Assembly (NCBI GenBank): GCA_004835665.1 | Contig: RBKR01000003.1 | Coordinates: 1 to 64,000 of the forward strand | Source of the DNA: Phoma sp. XZ068 | Taxonomy: Eukaryota; Ascomycota; Dothideomycetes; Pleosporales; Didymellaceae | DNA length: 64,000 bases | Direction of reading: 5' to 3' | In this document: positions 43,561 through 55,223 of the stretch, piece after piece | How positions within the stretch are numbered: position 1 is the stretch's first letter | Layout of the letters: each line of letters opens with the position of its first letter | Translations under genes and position numbers: made by a program | Notes under the pieces: generated by a model | The model's input: only the letters and a program-made list of their open reading frames with translations | The model's database searches: none | Told to the model about the DNA's origin: nothing

Positions 43561-43887
43561 CCCCACATTTCCAGGGTCCAAGGTCAAAGTTACTACTGTT
43601 TGCTTCCAAGAGTGTGACGGTATTACGGTTGACCAATAGTCTACTCTGGATCTTGCGTGACGCTAACCTGCGGGTAGGCCCCTGGCTTGCCCAACAGCCT
43701 AGTTTGTGGAGATTTGCCAGGTTCCCCAGATTCGGAACCCCAGACGCGGAACCCCGGACCCGGAATGTGGGGCGGAGCTGTGCATGGGCGATATAACCCC
43801 TACGGGTAGCCTTGATGAGTCCATCACTATTAATCATTCTCAATTTTTACCCTTGCTTTCCAAAAAGCATCTTTGGATTACTACAAT
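43561..43887. promoter_or_regulatory. Promoter region of the 14-TM MFS gene, with CCGGAATGTGGGG element
   Basis: The 327 bp upstream of the MFS start contain TTCGGAACCCC, GCGGAACCCCGGACC and CCGGAATGTGGGGCGG between 43733 and 43775. The last is the reverse complement of the CCCCACATTCCG element found twice before the ALDH-like gene. It sits about 115 bp before the ATG. Confidence 0.5.
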
Positions 43888-45717
43888 ATGTCGTCTCCAA
43901 AGCCCGAGACATCGCAAACCATCGAAAATGTACATACACAGAATCCGCACAACGCATCTCAGGTGGAGATCAAGGTTCACATCCATGCTAGGACCTTGAT
44001 TGCAGTAGCTGTAGGTCTCAAAATCTCACAGCTTGATATACCTACTAACAGAATGTTTTCACCAGGCCGTCTGCTTCATCTTCTTTGCTCAGCTCATGGC
44101 TATAATTGGGGCTGGCCTGCTTGGACGGTACATGGCTTCAGAGCTTGCAGCCCCTACCACAGCAGCCTGGTTTTCGTCATGTATCGTTATCCTTACATTA
44201 GCCACGATCCTACCCATCAGCCAAGCTGCAGATTATTGGGGCCGAAAGAAATTTATCCTGGTCACAACCGCCTTCGGTGTTGTAGGATCCATCATGGTTT
44301 CCAGATCACAGAACATAAGCACTGCAATTGCTGGATTCGTCATGATTGGCGTTGCCTATGGCTGTCAGGCAATCTGCTATACCATACCATCTGAAGTCTT
44401 GCACCGAAAACACCGCGCTTATGGGCAAGCTGCTTCAAATATGGCCTCTGGTCTTGGAGCGTTTGTTGGAGTCATTACTGGTGCCGCTCTTGTCCGAGAT
44501 AATGTCCAGAATTGGCGTATTTATTGGTACATCAGCGCGGCTGTGTTTGCATTGGGCCTAGTCGGAGTTTACTTTGGCTACAATCCCCCAAAGCGCGAAA
44601 TGGAGGTTTCATACACCGTAATGGAAAAGACGCGACGGATGGACTGGATAGGAAGCATTCTCGTTGCCACCGGTCTTGTGTTGCTCGTTGTGGCACTTCA
44701 ATACTCCGGCAACCCATATAGCTGGTCGGATGGACACGTCTTCGGACCATTCATCAGCGGCATTCTGTGTCTGCTAGCTTTCGGCGCTTGGGAGTGGAAG
44801 GGTACCAACCGCGGTGTCTTGGATCACAGACTTTTCGGCCATCGAAACTTTCCTCTCGCCGTCATTCTTGTGTTCATCGAAGGAGTATCATTCCTAACTG
44901 TCACGAATTATTTCGTCTTCGAGGTCTCTCTCCTTAGTCACCTGGATACGTTCAATGCCGCTTTACCTTTCACGGTTTTGTTCTTATCGTTCATCATCAT
45001 GGCCTTTGTGGTGGGCATCTATACAACGTGGACCAAACAGATTCGAGAGCCCCTTATTGTTGGCTTCCTTCTCTTCACCACATTTGGGATCCTCATGGTA
45101 TTCTATCGACCCACTCTACCGGTAGCCAACGCATACGGATATGCAGTCGTCGCCGGCTCCGCCATTGGCCTCATATTGAATTGTGTTATTGTGGCGGCCC
45201 ACATGGGTACTCCATCTGACATGATCTCGCTCAGCTCTGGCCTTCCTATCGCTATAAGATCTTTAGGGGGGGCTATTGGACTCGCTATCAACAACGCAAT
45301 ATTCAGTAACAGTCTTCAAACTGAACTGCCTCGTAAGATAGCCGCCGCAGTGCTCCCGTTAGGTCTCGACCTGCGAAGTTTGCCTGCTCTGATTGGGGCT
45401 CTAGCCGGCCAAAATCCATCCGCCGTTGGTGCGATTCCAGGCATGACGCCGCAGATTGCGGTTGCAGCTGCACGTGGTTTGGAGGAAGCCTATCAGTTGT
45501 CCTTTCAAAAACTGTGGATCACGGCCACTGCATTCAGTGCTGCTGGTGTTGTTTGTAAGTAACACCTATAGAACCGCCTTCTAAGCCAGTCTCTAATTAA
45601 TAAGCAGGCTCCGTCTTCATCAAGAACCCTACTAGTGAATTTACGGAACATATTGACGCACCGATTGAAACCTCTGTCATACGTGCTCAAGAAGAGATAG
45701 AGAAGAGTAGATACTAG
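43888..45717 (+). CDS. 14-TM MFS transporter, TRI12/siderophore-transporter-like
   Basis: CDS join(43888..44010,44066..45554,45608..45717), 573 aa; introns of 55 and 53 nt. A polar N-terminus of about 40 residues precedes helix 1 (AVCFIFFAQLMAIIGAGLLG). Family segments are SQAADYWGRKKFILVTTAFG, YGCQAICYTIPSEVLHRKHR and NWRIYWYISAAVFALGLVGV. The second half is GVLDHRLFGHRNFPLAVILV and IRSLGGAIGLAINNAIFSN. The tail is acidic (EHIDAPIETSVIRAQEEIEK). Trichothecene efflux pumps and siderophore transporters share this layout; at the edge of cluster B it could import an aromatic substrate or export an intermediate. The reading frame is intact. Confidence 0.9.
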
Positions 45718-46139
45718 TAGGTAAAATACTAATATCTAGGTACAGGTTGAAAGATGAATAGTAAATATTAAAGGCGTTATAGAATAAGTTATAAAATCTT
45801 AGTATAATAGTATCCTTTACTAAGTAGTATAGTTTAGTTCTTTGGATAATAAATATAATTAGGCTATAAATACTTATATTATAAATAGGCTATCTCTATA
45901 TCTATATATAGCTTTGCGTTATAGTTGCTAGCTAGTATTTAATAGTGTATAGTTGATAAAGTAACTATTTACCTATGTATACTTATGCATATAATATTTT
46001 GTAATTCTATACCTTAGTAATATAGTAATACCTACTATATAGCCTGATAGTACTAAAATTGTATAACAATATAGTAATAAATTTAGTAAAGAAGTAGGTA
46101 AGAAATCTAGCTTAGATGTACTCCCAGAAGCTTAACCTA
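45718..46139. other. AT-rich island
   Basis: About 420 bp of nearly pure A/T with TATA, TAGTA and CTATA words, sharply different from the genes on both sides. It has no coding potential. It could be a RIP-degraded insertion or simply an AT-rich convergent 3' region. Confidence 0.7.
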
Positions 46140-47687
46140 TCAATAAGCAGGAAGGATGACTCCTCTGCACTCACCAAATCCAAGTGAGACTGTATCTTGT
46201 GTATTACCTCCACACCAAGCCTGCAGGATGACCTCGTCTCCATCATCGAGATACATCATTCGTGACCCATCTGGCAATTCAAGATCTTTTGTTCCAGCCT
46301 GTGTTGCTTCGTAGAGACAACCCAGCTCGAGTTTCTTCCCATTACAATCCTCAGCCTAGATGAAAAGAAAATTTGTCAGCAAGAAGGGCAAAATAATATG
46401 TGATCCTGGGTTTTACTAAGATTCTTACCTCGCCTGATATAGTTCCTGTACCAATCAAATCTCCCGTATTCATACCGCACATAGCTGATGCATGATGTGC
46501 AAGCTGCTGGAAGGGTGTCCAATAGAGGTACTTTAGGTTGCTCGTTGCAATATCCATGCGTTTTCCACTTCCTGGGCTTCGATTAAGCCACGTAAATTGT
46601 GAGAGGATGGAGTGCCTTACGAATCAGAGATACTTTTAACTTGATGTCGACTGTGGCATCTTCCTCCGTGGGCCATGTAAGATGTGGGAAAGGGGCTGGT
46701 GCCTGCTTTGTCTTTGGTGCGCAGCGAAATGGTTGCAGCGCTTCCAGTGTAACGATCCAAGATGATATCGATGTCCCAAAACCTTGATTTTACCGACCAT
46801 CAGCCGAGTACACACTTCGGAAGGAGAACACTAACTTTTGCCATGGAAAGGCCCTAGCGGCTTCATCTCGAATGTCTGCAAGTCTCGTGATGACCAGTCA
46901 TTCAACAGAACATACCCAAAAATATGCTTCTCGGCATCCTCGATTCTCATCTCTGTGCCATGGTCGATGGGTTTCGAGATGAACACCCCCATTTCGAGTT
47001 CATAATCCAGCTGTCGTGATGGCCCATACTCAGGCTCTCCATTATCGCCGTTATAAACGCCTCGGGGCCTTCTAATTGGTTGAGGCGACGGAATAATGCT
47101 CGAGGCTCGCCCGTTATACGCTGATGGCGCATAAAACCAATTGCGAGGTATGGAGGCGCCGGCAGCCATTGGAGAACACTGCGATAAAAAGTTCAGGAAT
47201 CTCCCAATAGTCGACGAGTCATACTCACATTATGGACGTGTTCCAGAGAGCAGTAGAAGTCGGCGTATCCCCCAATTCGCATCGGGGCGTGCATCTTCAC
47301 GGAAGACAATTTCAGAATGGCTCGTTCAGGAACCTTGTCTTTGACAATGCTCTGTATCAGGTTGTTACGGACGGCCGAGCGATAGGTTTGTGGCAAAGCT
47401 GCGAATGTATTCAAAGACGACTATTGCTCAACAAATTAGCACTCAACATCAACCATGCACGGTATTGGCCACTATAACAGTACCTCTGCGAAGACCTCCA
47501 CTGGGTTTGGCTGGAGGCCAAGACTATCGAAGTGACCATGTTCAGAGTAAATTACAAGATCGATTGCGTAGTCGCCAATTGCTGTGGCGCAACGAGGTTG
47601 ATGGTTCTCGTCAGTCGAAACTACTCCGAAAGGGATATTGTGAATTGTAAATGGCGATCCCGTAGGAACCTCAATTTTGAATACCAT
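46140..47687 (-). CDS. Fumarylacetoacetase
   Basis: CDS complement(join(46140..46355,46429..46571,46621..46782,46836..47178,47229..47420,47484..47687)), 419 aa; five introns of 49-73 nt, all with good signals. The length fits eukaryotic fumarylacetoacetases. The N-terminal domain is followed by YADFYCSLEHVHN, which retains the metal-binding Asp and catalytic His of the family, then NWFYAPSAYNGRASSI, LDYELEMGV, LLNDWSSRDLQ, NLKYLYWTPFQQLAHHASA and LIGTGTISG. The enzyme hydrolyses fumarylacetoacetate to fumarate and acetoacetate in homogentisate breakdown. Here no homogentisate dioxygenase or maleylacetoacetate isomerase is adjacent. It may instead act on a related product of the LigB-type dioxygenase nearby. 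Confidence 0.93.
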
Positions 47688-48126
47688 CTCAACGGATTCT
47701 TGCTATGCAAAAGATGCAAGTAGATGCGAAGGGCAAGCGCAAATAACTTAAAAAAGCTCGGTAGCACCCACTATATTTGCTCAAAGCCGATCCTTTATGT
47801 TAAGGTTTAATTGAGAGAATTTCAGAACCACCCCATCAGCAGCCTATATTATAGATGGTTAGGCTAACTGTAGCAAGGCGGGTTACAAAATCCCTCCGTG
47901 TGGGGTTTCCGAGGAGGATACCGTGGAACCCCGGGTAGGTCCGTGCATGACGGGTGCCGTGTGGGATGCCGCGAGGGATGTCGGGTCGGATTTGAGGATC
48001 ATTGAATGGACCGAGGCGGTAAACTTTCACAACAATATAAGCCTCAGTCAAATCAAAGCATCCGCCCTCGACCTACACAATCCAGAAAGCATCGAAGCTG
48101 TTCATAACAGTTCCAAATCGCATGTC
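47688..48126. promoter_or_regulatory. Divergent promoter of fumarylacetoacetase and cupin genes
   Basis: 439 bp. At 47893-47916 it carries TCCGTGTGGGGTTTCCGAGG, which contains GTGTGGGG and TTCCGAGG words shared with the cluster B element. A GC-rich stretch with repeated GGGATGYCG/GGGTGCCG words follows to about 47992. The reading frame upstream of 48127 is open but is best read as leader, not coding. Confidence 0.5.
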
Positions 48127-48720
48127 ATGTCAACTCCAATCGAACGTCCTTCCCAGCCGGGCCAAGTCTCAAACCTACCTGGCCTCAATGTCTACATTAC
48201 TGGACATACAGGAGCAACCGGCAAAGCTATAATACAAGAGAAACGCCCCGGAACATGGACCTCATTCGACGCGGGGAAAATGGGATTCCACGTCGCTTAC
48301 ACGACGTCTGAGTTTCCTGCCTCATTGGATAACGATGTAGACATCGAAAAGCACAACAAAGTCATATCGTCCGGGAAACTCGGGCTCGTCAACCAAGGCG
48401 GCACGGTCTGTCGGGTAGTTGATTTTGCGCCGGGGTTTGACTGCATGATGCATCGAACCCAAAGCCTAGATTACGGTGTAGTTCTTGAAGGATCCATTGA
48501 ACTTGTCATGGACTCAGGAGACAGACAGTTGATGCACCGGGGCGATGTGGCGATTCAACGAGGGACTATGCACGCTTGGGAAAACTCAAGTAAAACTGAG
48601 TGGGCACGTATGTTGTTTGTGTTACAGGATTCCCAGAAGTTAACGTTGAGGGGAGAGGCATTAAAAGAAGACTTAGGACGCGGAGTTCATGGACTTCCAT
48701 CTAGCGGGAATGACGGGTAG
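48127..48720 (+). CDS. Small cupin-domain protein
   Basis: A 197-aa intronless protein from ATG at 48127 (MSTPIERPSQPGQVSNLPGL). The frame is open for 68 codons upstream, but this start matches the usual beginning and size of such fungal cupins. Cupin motif 1 is degenerate (MMHRTQSLDYGVVLEGSIEL) and motif 2 is GDVAIQRGTMHAWENSS. The metal-binding His set is thus partly replaced (HRTQS in place of HxH), though His in MHAWEN remains. Proteins of this type often accompany fungal oxygenase clusters; some are dioxygenases or isomerases, others have no known reaction. It shares a divergent promoter with fumarylacetoacetase, which suggests a step in cluster B. Confidence 0.82.
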   Translation: MSTPIERPSQPGQVSNLPGLNVYITGHTGATGKAIIQEKRPGTWTSFDAGKMGFHVAYTTSEFPASLDNDVDIEKHNKVISSGKLGLVNQGGTVCRVVDFAPGFDCMMHRTQSLDYGVVLEGSIELVMDSGDRQLMHRGDVAIQRGTMHAWENSSKTEWARMLFVLQDSQKLTLRGEALKEDLGRGVHGLPSSGNDG

Positions 48721-49199
48721 AAGATTCAGTCCAAATCAGACAGTGTTATCAGAGGATTTGATGTAAAACGAAGAAAATTTGTCAACACACAGTGGTCTCC
48801 TTTTCTGAATTTTCGACCAAGCCCTGGCATGAGGGTAGCGGCAGCAAGCAGAACTACCAGCTTAAGGAAAGCCTGAAATTATTTGTGTACTTCAAGCTAT
48901 AGAACAAAATCTTTGTTGCCAGGGTAGGGTCAATCGCAATGAAGGCAATTGTCATATCGCAAGCGCCCCGACAGCAATATTACCCCAGATGAATCATCCA
49001 TGGCAGTCCAAATGCTTTAACTACATCCAAGACATCAGGACGGGAATTGATAATAGTGGGCTAGGTGGCCGATATCCAAGGCCAGGTTTGTCCAAGGCCA
49101 GGTTTGCGTCACTAACTGCCAGTCTCGGTCTCATCTTCAGCATATTTCAACTTTCACAGCCATATTCGGGTCAAGAAGGATAAAAGGCTTGAGATGAAG
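48721..49199. other. Spacer between convergent genes
   Basis: The cupin and LigB-type genes converge on this 480-bp stretch. A GGCCAGGTTTG word is repeated in tandem at about 49080-49107 (CCAAGGCCAGGTTTG twice). No gene is supported. Confidence 0.55.
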
Positions 49200-50169
49200 C
49201 TACACTAAGAGAGAAGGCTGATCCCAATGGCCCCATACGAACTGATTGTTGCACATATGTTGTAGTTCCCAAGTCTGCGCTCGCTTCTCCCCGTATGTAT
49301 CGTCTCCCATAACAGCACCGGCAATGACAAGGAGAGGGTAGAAATGATCATCTGTGGGGTGGGCATCCTTGTAACGCAGGCTCTTAGTTAGACGTACCAA
49401 TGCTCCAGCTAAATTCGGACCCTGCCCAAGTTAGCAACTTATCCAATCAATATTAAGTACCATTCACCTTGTTATGAGCAACAACATCGCTGACTGATCT
49501 TTCGAACTCAATTGCCCACGAGGCTGGTTTACGGCCAGGTTGAAAATTGTCCCCTTTCGACAAGACTGGAAACCAGTTGTTCCGGTAAAGATTGTGCACA
49601 GCACCGCCTGTTCCGCACAGCAAGATGCCCTCCTCTCGCAAACTCCTCAATGCTCTTCCAATTTTGACGTGGAAGATGGGGTTATACCGGGCATTCAGGC
49701 TCACCACAGTTGCTGGTGGAGTTCCCTCGGGGAACATCCATCTTGCTGGGGTAACTGTATCGTCGTGCCAATCGAAAGTTGGGTCTTCTTCAACGTCAGC
49801 AAAGCCGGCGCCGCGCAAGAGCCCGACGATCTTCTTTGCCAGCATTGGATCAACATTGATAGGATATTTTTCCCAATAGCTGCGTGGAACCATATCCATT
49901 TGAACGATGTCAGGCTTCTCTTTGGTTGCGACTCGAATACGATCATCAAGCTCCTCCCAGTGAGCACCAATGAACACGATAGCTTTCACACCATGAGCTG
50001 TTGCTTCCTGGCCGAACTGTGGAAAATAATGTCAGAAACATGAAGTCGTAGTCACATTGGTCGATGTTTTACTTACTTTGGCCCAGTATGTAGATGAAGT
50101 AGAGCTTTTACAACACATCAAAGGCGATCCATGTGACCAAAACGCTGCCGGGGTGATCTTGTTTCCCAT
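49200..50169 (-). CDS. LigB-type (class III) extradiol ring-cleavage dioxygenase
   Basis: CDS complement(join(49200..49421,49468..50016,50077..50169)), 287 aa; introns of 46 and 60 nt. The short first exon (MGNKITPAAFWSHGSPLM) supplies the first metal ligand, His13. IVFIGAHWEE holds His50. RALRSLREEGILLCGTGGAVHN has the later conserved His, and AHPTDDHFYPLLVIAGAV is typical of the C-terminal part. The family includes 4,5-DOPA dioxygenases and protocatechuate 4,5-dioxygenase; it is unrelated in fold to the VOC-type dioxygenase of cluster A. It should open a catechol-type ring with O2. Position next to fumarylacetoacetase and opposite the ALDH-like gene fits a central role in cluster B. Confidence 0.92.
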
Positions 50170-50628
50170 GATGCCTAGACGCTTCAAAGATTGTCCTAAT
50201 TACCCTGGAAAAGAAACCAGAATGATACCAGCTCCTGAAGTTGAGGTAAAACCAGATAATATATATCGACCAAGGAAGCTGTGTTTATCTGAGCTCATTA
50301 GGTGAAGAACCAATCACACCCTACCCCGCTTCTTTGCTTTCAGTCGCGCATAAGAGTTGCTGAAGCGTGTGGGGGATCCGGATCGCCGCTTGCGATCGAC
50401 ATCCCACATTCCGAGGTTTCACCGCTTGAATCGGGTCACATCCGTGCAGCTCAAAATCAAGAACCGGTCTCCGTTGCCTTCCCCACATTCCGAGACCGAC
50501 CACCAATCTTAAAGCAAAAACATCGAACAAGAGCATCCAAGTTGCATTGGTTGGTTTGTTATAAAGACGGCTTCTTTGGGGACGCAAGGACCGAACTGCA
50601 CTAAAGGCTTCTGTTACGACTCGTTCGC
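50170..50628. promoter_or_regulatory. Divergent promoter with two CCCACATTCCGAG elements
   Basis: 459 bp between the LigB-type dioxygenase and ALDH-like starts. The 13-bp word CCCACATTCCGAG occurs at about 50403 and again at about 50482, in the same orientation 79 bp apart. GGATCCGGATCGCCG and AACCGGTCTCCG lie beside them. The exact duplication makes a regulator-binding role likely. Confidence 0.65.
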
Positions 50629-52205
50629 ATGACCATGGCTTCCACCGGCACAATTACCTTAGCTGAGCAACTTGGAGTGGCACGCGCTTCTTGGCAGGCC
50701 AATTACACGCGAGGCGACGGGGCTTGGAGCCTCAAACAACTTCACAAACTCCGTCAACTTCTATTGGATCACAGTACTGAACTTGTGAGCTGCATATCCA
50801 GTTGTAAGACTCGACATGCGTATAGTTACTGCTCGAAAGATGACAGAACACTGACTAGAAATAGCTTCAAATCTGCTCACCTGTGAGAGGGAACTGGCAC
50901 TGCTGGTGGCGGACATCAGTCAACACATCTCCCATATCACCAAAGTTTCAAACAGACAACAAAGCGTGCCAAATCATTTGGGAAAGCTTGAGCTACGAAA
51001 CCAAGCAGCTGGGGTAAGCTTGATTATTTCGGGCTTCAGTAATTCCCCGAGACATGTGCTCGCTGCACTATCCGCCTCCATTGCTGCTGGTAATGTGACA
51101 GTGCTTGCTACTGCAACTGGATCCGAGGATCGATTCAATTCATTGTTGAAGCAGCTATCGCAAAACTACCTGGACCGAGATAGTATACTCCTTGTCTCAG
51201 GATTCAAAGCATCTGACGTAGACATTGAGAATGTGGACATCGTCACTATATACGGTAAGACATCCAAGACTCCATTTGATTTCACTCTCAGTATTCTAGA
51301 AGCAGCACTAAATGTCATGTTAGATAAGAAAGTCAATCCATATATTAGCCTTCTCACGTCTTCGAAAACAAGGTTTTACGATACTTCAATTGCGACAAAC
51401 CTGGCGATAATAACCGAAGGCAAGAAGTCATGGGACGCTACGATAAAGGAGATCGGAGAGATGTCGTCCGCAAACATGCCTTCATCGGATCGGCTTCATG
51501 CAGTATTCGTTGGACAAGAAGATGCCAAGGTTTTAGAAGGAGCATTATCCATGAACCCTAGCTCAAAGGCCCATCGCGACAGACCACGCACTGTCATTCT
51601 AGACACTGCGCTCAAGGATTACCCCAGTACGGACTTTGAGCTTCATATAGAGTCTGCAAAGGAGACCGCTACTCTCCTTATCATTTCTGTCCAATCACTG
51701 GAGCGATCTATTGATGCCATCAACAGTTTGCACACTCCGATTCAACAACTGGCAATTTTGGGCCCTGAAGCCGACAAAGTTGCACAGTTTACACAACCTT
51801 GGGTGTCTGTAAGGACGATTACTACTGGTTTTGTGTATCCTGTAGCTCTGCCATGTAAGTCATCCTACAGATCTGACCATAGATCATAACTAACGCATTG
51901 AGATAGGTAACGAACATTCGGCCAGGTATCGATCGTCTCCGACGCTGATTTTATCTTCGGAGTTCTCCCGCCCCTTTTTCCATGCCGGCAAAAGGCCAAC
52001 TTGGCTTTCGTCATGCAGTATAGAGGAGATTCGGTCGGCATGCCAGCAATTAGCGGTGCCGCTTAAACCCGAACCTCGTGGTGAACGCATCGGTTTCTTC
52101 AAACAGGTGGAGTACCTCGTCAAGGGTGTAGGTACTATGTTTGGGGTGGTATTAATCACTGGGTCAGTCTACGGAGTGCGACGATACGTCCAAGCGGCGA
52201 AGTAA
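50629..52205 (+). CDS. Aldehyde-dehydrogenase-like protein without recognisable catalytic cysteine
   Basis: CDS join(50629..50803,50865..51854,51907..52205), 487 aa; introns of 61 and 52 nt. The cofactor-binding half resembles ALDH3-type enzymes: HKLRQLLLDHSTELVSCISS, GVSLIISGFSNSPRHVLAAL, SASIAAGNVTVLATAT, then DIVTIYGKTSK in place of the usual FTGS segment. The expected catalytic stretch (Gly-Gln-x-Cys) and the general-base Glu segment (LELGG) are not found. The C-terminus has a hydrophobic segment (GTMFGVVLITGSVYGVRRY), as in tail-anchored ALDH3 forms. The frame is intact across two clean introns, so it may be a catalytically dead or re-purposed paralogue. Its promoter has the duplicated cluster B element. 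Confidence 0.75.
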
Positions 52206-52556
52206 TTCCCGCGTTTCTTTCCAGTGGAAGAGGATCCTGAGCTAATGCTGCGACACCTGTTCTTCCCCGCATCAACAATTAGCGGTCATTACTTTGCTGT
52301 CAGGTCCTTTCGACCGGTCTGTAAAGGTCAATCACAATTGTGCCACTACCTACTGAGCGACGTTCTATCATTAATTCGAAGGAGGGTGAAACTAAAGTAA
52401 TTCTTAAGGTGCGAGCTATACTGTTCTCTCATCAGGAAATTAGTTCAAATGGTATGAGTATTCCTTATGGTCACAGGGCGCACTGGTGTTCAAGTGAATG
52501 TGATTGAGATCCCAAGGTTTGATCATGATATACGTGCTTGATCGATATGGCGAATC
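52206..52556. other. Spacer between convergent genes
   Basis: 350 bp with no gene; it holds the 3' ends of the ALDH-like and regulator transcripts. Confidence 0.6.
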
Positions 52557-55223
52557 CTATCTATGGCTATTCTCCTCCAAACGCCTTAGCATACTCCCAA
52601 ATCCATGGGCGATCTTGAGATGGAGGCGTTGCAGCACGTCAGAGCCACGGCTCAGTACAGCCCGAGCTTTGTTGAGATCCGGTTCCGCCTGAGATATCTC
52701 TGCGGCCCAACTGGTTACTACCGCAAGGTAAACACAAAATGCTATGTGTGGTGCCTCGCCTCCATCTATTCGCTTTCCGACGGCCGGTCCAATCAAATCG
52801 AATCGAGCAGCGAAAGGAAACCTAGATACGGCACGTTCTAATAGCTGAGTGGCATGCATCAAGGCCACTTCCCCTCCATCAGACTCTCGCCACTGACGCA
52901 TCGCTCTAACGGCCACTGGAGTAGTTGATCTCCGGACACTGTGCGCCCGAACCATACGATGTATGTCTGACATATTTGTATGCAGCACGATGAAGCCTAC
53001 ATGAAACAGCATAAGCAGTGCTGTGTCTTCCTGCGGGACTGGGTGATTGTTTAACCAAGTGTGGAGTCCCAGTTCAAAGAGAGACTTGTCCCACAAGTGA
53101 TCCGACGGAACTGATGGAGACATGGATGTTGTTTGCGAAGCAAGCAAAAGTAGTGCTGTGAGAGCATGCACGCTGTTGCGCCGCGTGTCAAGACCCACCA
53201 CTGGACTTGCAGGTGTAAGCAATGCTGTGATAATCTTGCGGTCTTCGACCTCTGTTGAATTTTGCAGAGGGAATGAGAAGAAATCGTTCGTTCCAGGATT
53301 TGCGGGCCACTGAAGCAGTATTGCTCTATAGCATTCGAGCATGTGTACATCATCGATGATCCTGTTGGTTGTGGTGAGAAATGTTAGATGAAGCTTTCAA
53401 TTGGCTACTCACTTTTTCGCGACTGGATAAGTGGAACTGTTTTCTGGCCAAGATGAGAATCTGCAGCGTGAAATGATCTGTTCCAAACTTCAGTGGAGAT
53501 GCCAGAGCAGCTGAATCATATCTATACCTGAAGAAGCTGCATATGAAATGCCTCCGCAAGTTCACAGTGGCGTTTGTCGCCGCTGCAGATACCATACAGC
53601 TCAAGCAAAATGAACTATATGATGGAGTTTAACGTTAATATGCTGAGATCGAGAGCAGAGGATCTTACTGTGCGAATGAGGCTGACTCTGTGCAGGTCGT
53701 TTTCCGGAAAGTCGTCAACAATCTGATGGAATGTGCTTCAATAACCATTCTTTCAAGAAGAGCCGTAGAAAATTGCAGGAGTCCTTACACGAGTAAGAGC
53801 CAGTCTTCTAGCATCTCCACTGATAGCCCGAGCAATGATATGACTTCCTCGTGTTGTGCTGTAGAGAGCGCCAACTGCAGCCATCGCAAGTATTTCCTCT
53901 TCAGTGGTTGTGGTCATTTGGAACTCTTCGAACGAAGTAAACACGGATGAAACCTCCCGGAGAAAGTTGTTCATGAAATGATTGACAATGGTGCGATCGA
54001 ATTTACATAGAGAAGGTTCCGAAGATAGCCAGCTAAGAGCATCAGTACTCAAGCTCGGGAATGCGAGCTTGATGATTTCGAGGCTATCGCGCCTTGGAGG
54101 ATCCGCTTCGAGGTTCGACAAGTCGAAGTTATCAGTAGGTCCAAAAATGTCATTGTAGATATTCGACATGTCAGGCATGCAATCGTGGAAGCCGAGGTCC
54201 AATTCAAAGGGGAAAAAAATTTCGCCAAAGTTGGGTAGCGAATCAAGTACCTATGTATGTGAGTCGATGGAGGTATCAATATGTGTTTTACATACAATAT
54301 CATGTGATGAGTTGTCCGTGCGTGTTGGGAAGTCCAAGAAAGGATCATTAAAAGAGGTGGCTGGATTGAACCCAACAATGCTATCGGAAGGCGTCAAATA
54401 ATTCAGTCCTGTGCCATCGATGTTGTCGGAAGGTGAATGACGCGCCGGAAATGCATTCTCAGCATGAAAGGCTGACGTGCTGGTAAACGGTGGTATGGCA
54501 GCTTGCGGGATTGTATTCCGCCGTTCCTTATGCAAGCTCGTAGAATGGCTTATCTCTGCGTTGGCCCTTGCGGTATTGTTGCCGGCGTTCTGACCAAATG
54601 TTTCTGATACATGCTCTTCAAGAGAATTTGTATTATCCTCTACGTTTTCCGAAATAGCAGGTGTAGAGATAGCAATGCCATGTTCTTCAGCAGGAGTATG
54701 AATTAAGGGAGGTTTTCGGGTGTATCTGCATGGCCTTTGCCTTTTTGTACAAGCTGAACAGATCAACCCACCAGTACACTTCAATTTTTGAGCACGACAT
54801 CCATCGCAAGCTACTCTAGCCCTGGAAGATCTATCAATTATGTTAGATTCTCTGTGGTTCGGGCTTCTCCGTAGGCAAGACTTCATGATGTGGCGGTTGC
54901 AAACATCGGAGCGCTGAAAGCTGCGATGACAATAAGGACAAGTATACGGTGTTTCTTGGGTATCTAAGGGAGGAGAAGTTAGACTCGAGTTGTTCTGTAT
55001 GAGCCGGGTTTGAACTCAGGGAGAGCCAAGGCGTGCATACGCGTCCGTTGATGACGCTGTAAATGTTCGGTTCGAGTGAACTTGCGTCCGCAATCTGTGC
55101 ACTGTGGTACAAATGTTAGCTTCCCGCGCCTCTGAACCTCACCGCATCATTAGAAGATAGACACTCACTTACGTAGTTGGCAATATGCGATTGCGCTCCG
55201 CCTCCCGGTTGTGCGTCGGGCAT
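52557..55223 (-). CDS. Transcription factor with tandem C2H2 fingers plus a Zn2Cys6 cluster
   Basis: CDS complement(join(52557..53361,53413..53477,53528..53614,53669..53722,53789..54250,54296..54963,55041..55101,55173..55223)), 750 aa, seven introns of 45-77 nt. The first 17-codon exon (MPDAQPGGGAQSHIANY) joins to CTDCGRKFTRTEHLQRHQRT; the first finger's last His is completed across the next intron. The second finger is CPYCHRSFQRSDVCNRHIMK. A Zn2Cys6 cluster follows: ACDGCRAQKLKCTGG, CSACTKRQRPCRY. The C-terminal half is a fungal regulatory domain (DLHRVSLIRTFILLELYG, KIIDDVHMLECYRAILLQW). Dual-type binding proteins are known but uncommon. Lying in the middle of cluster B, it is the best candidate regulator and may read the CCCCACATTCCG element. 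Small exons in the middle were chosen by frame and conservation, so details may differ. Confidence 0.87.

Noticed and set aside
47923..48126. 68-residue N-terminal extension of the cupin protein
   Set aside because: The upstream sequence is low in conservation features and GC-repeat-like; the ATG at 48127 gives a protein of the normal size.
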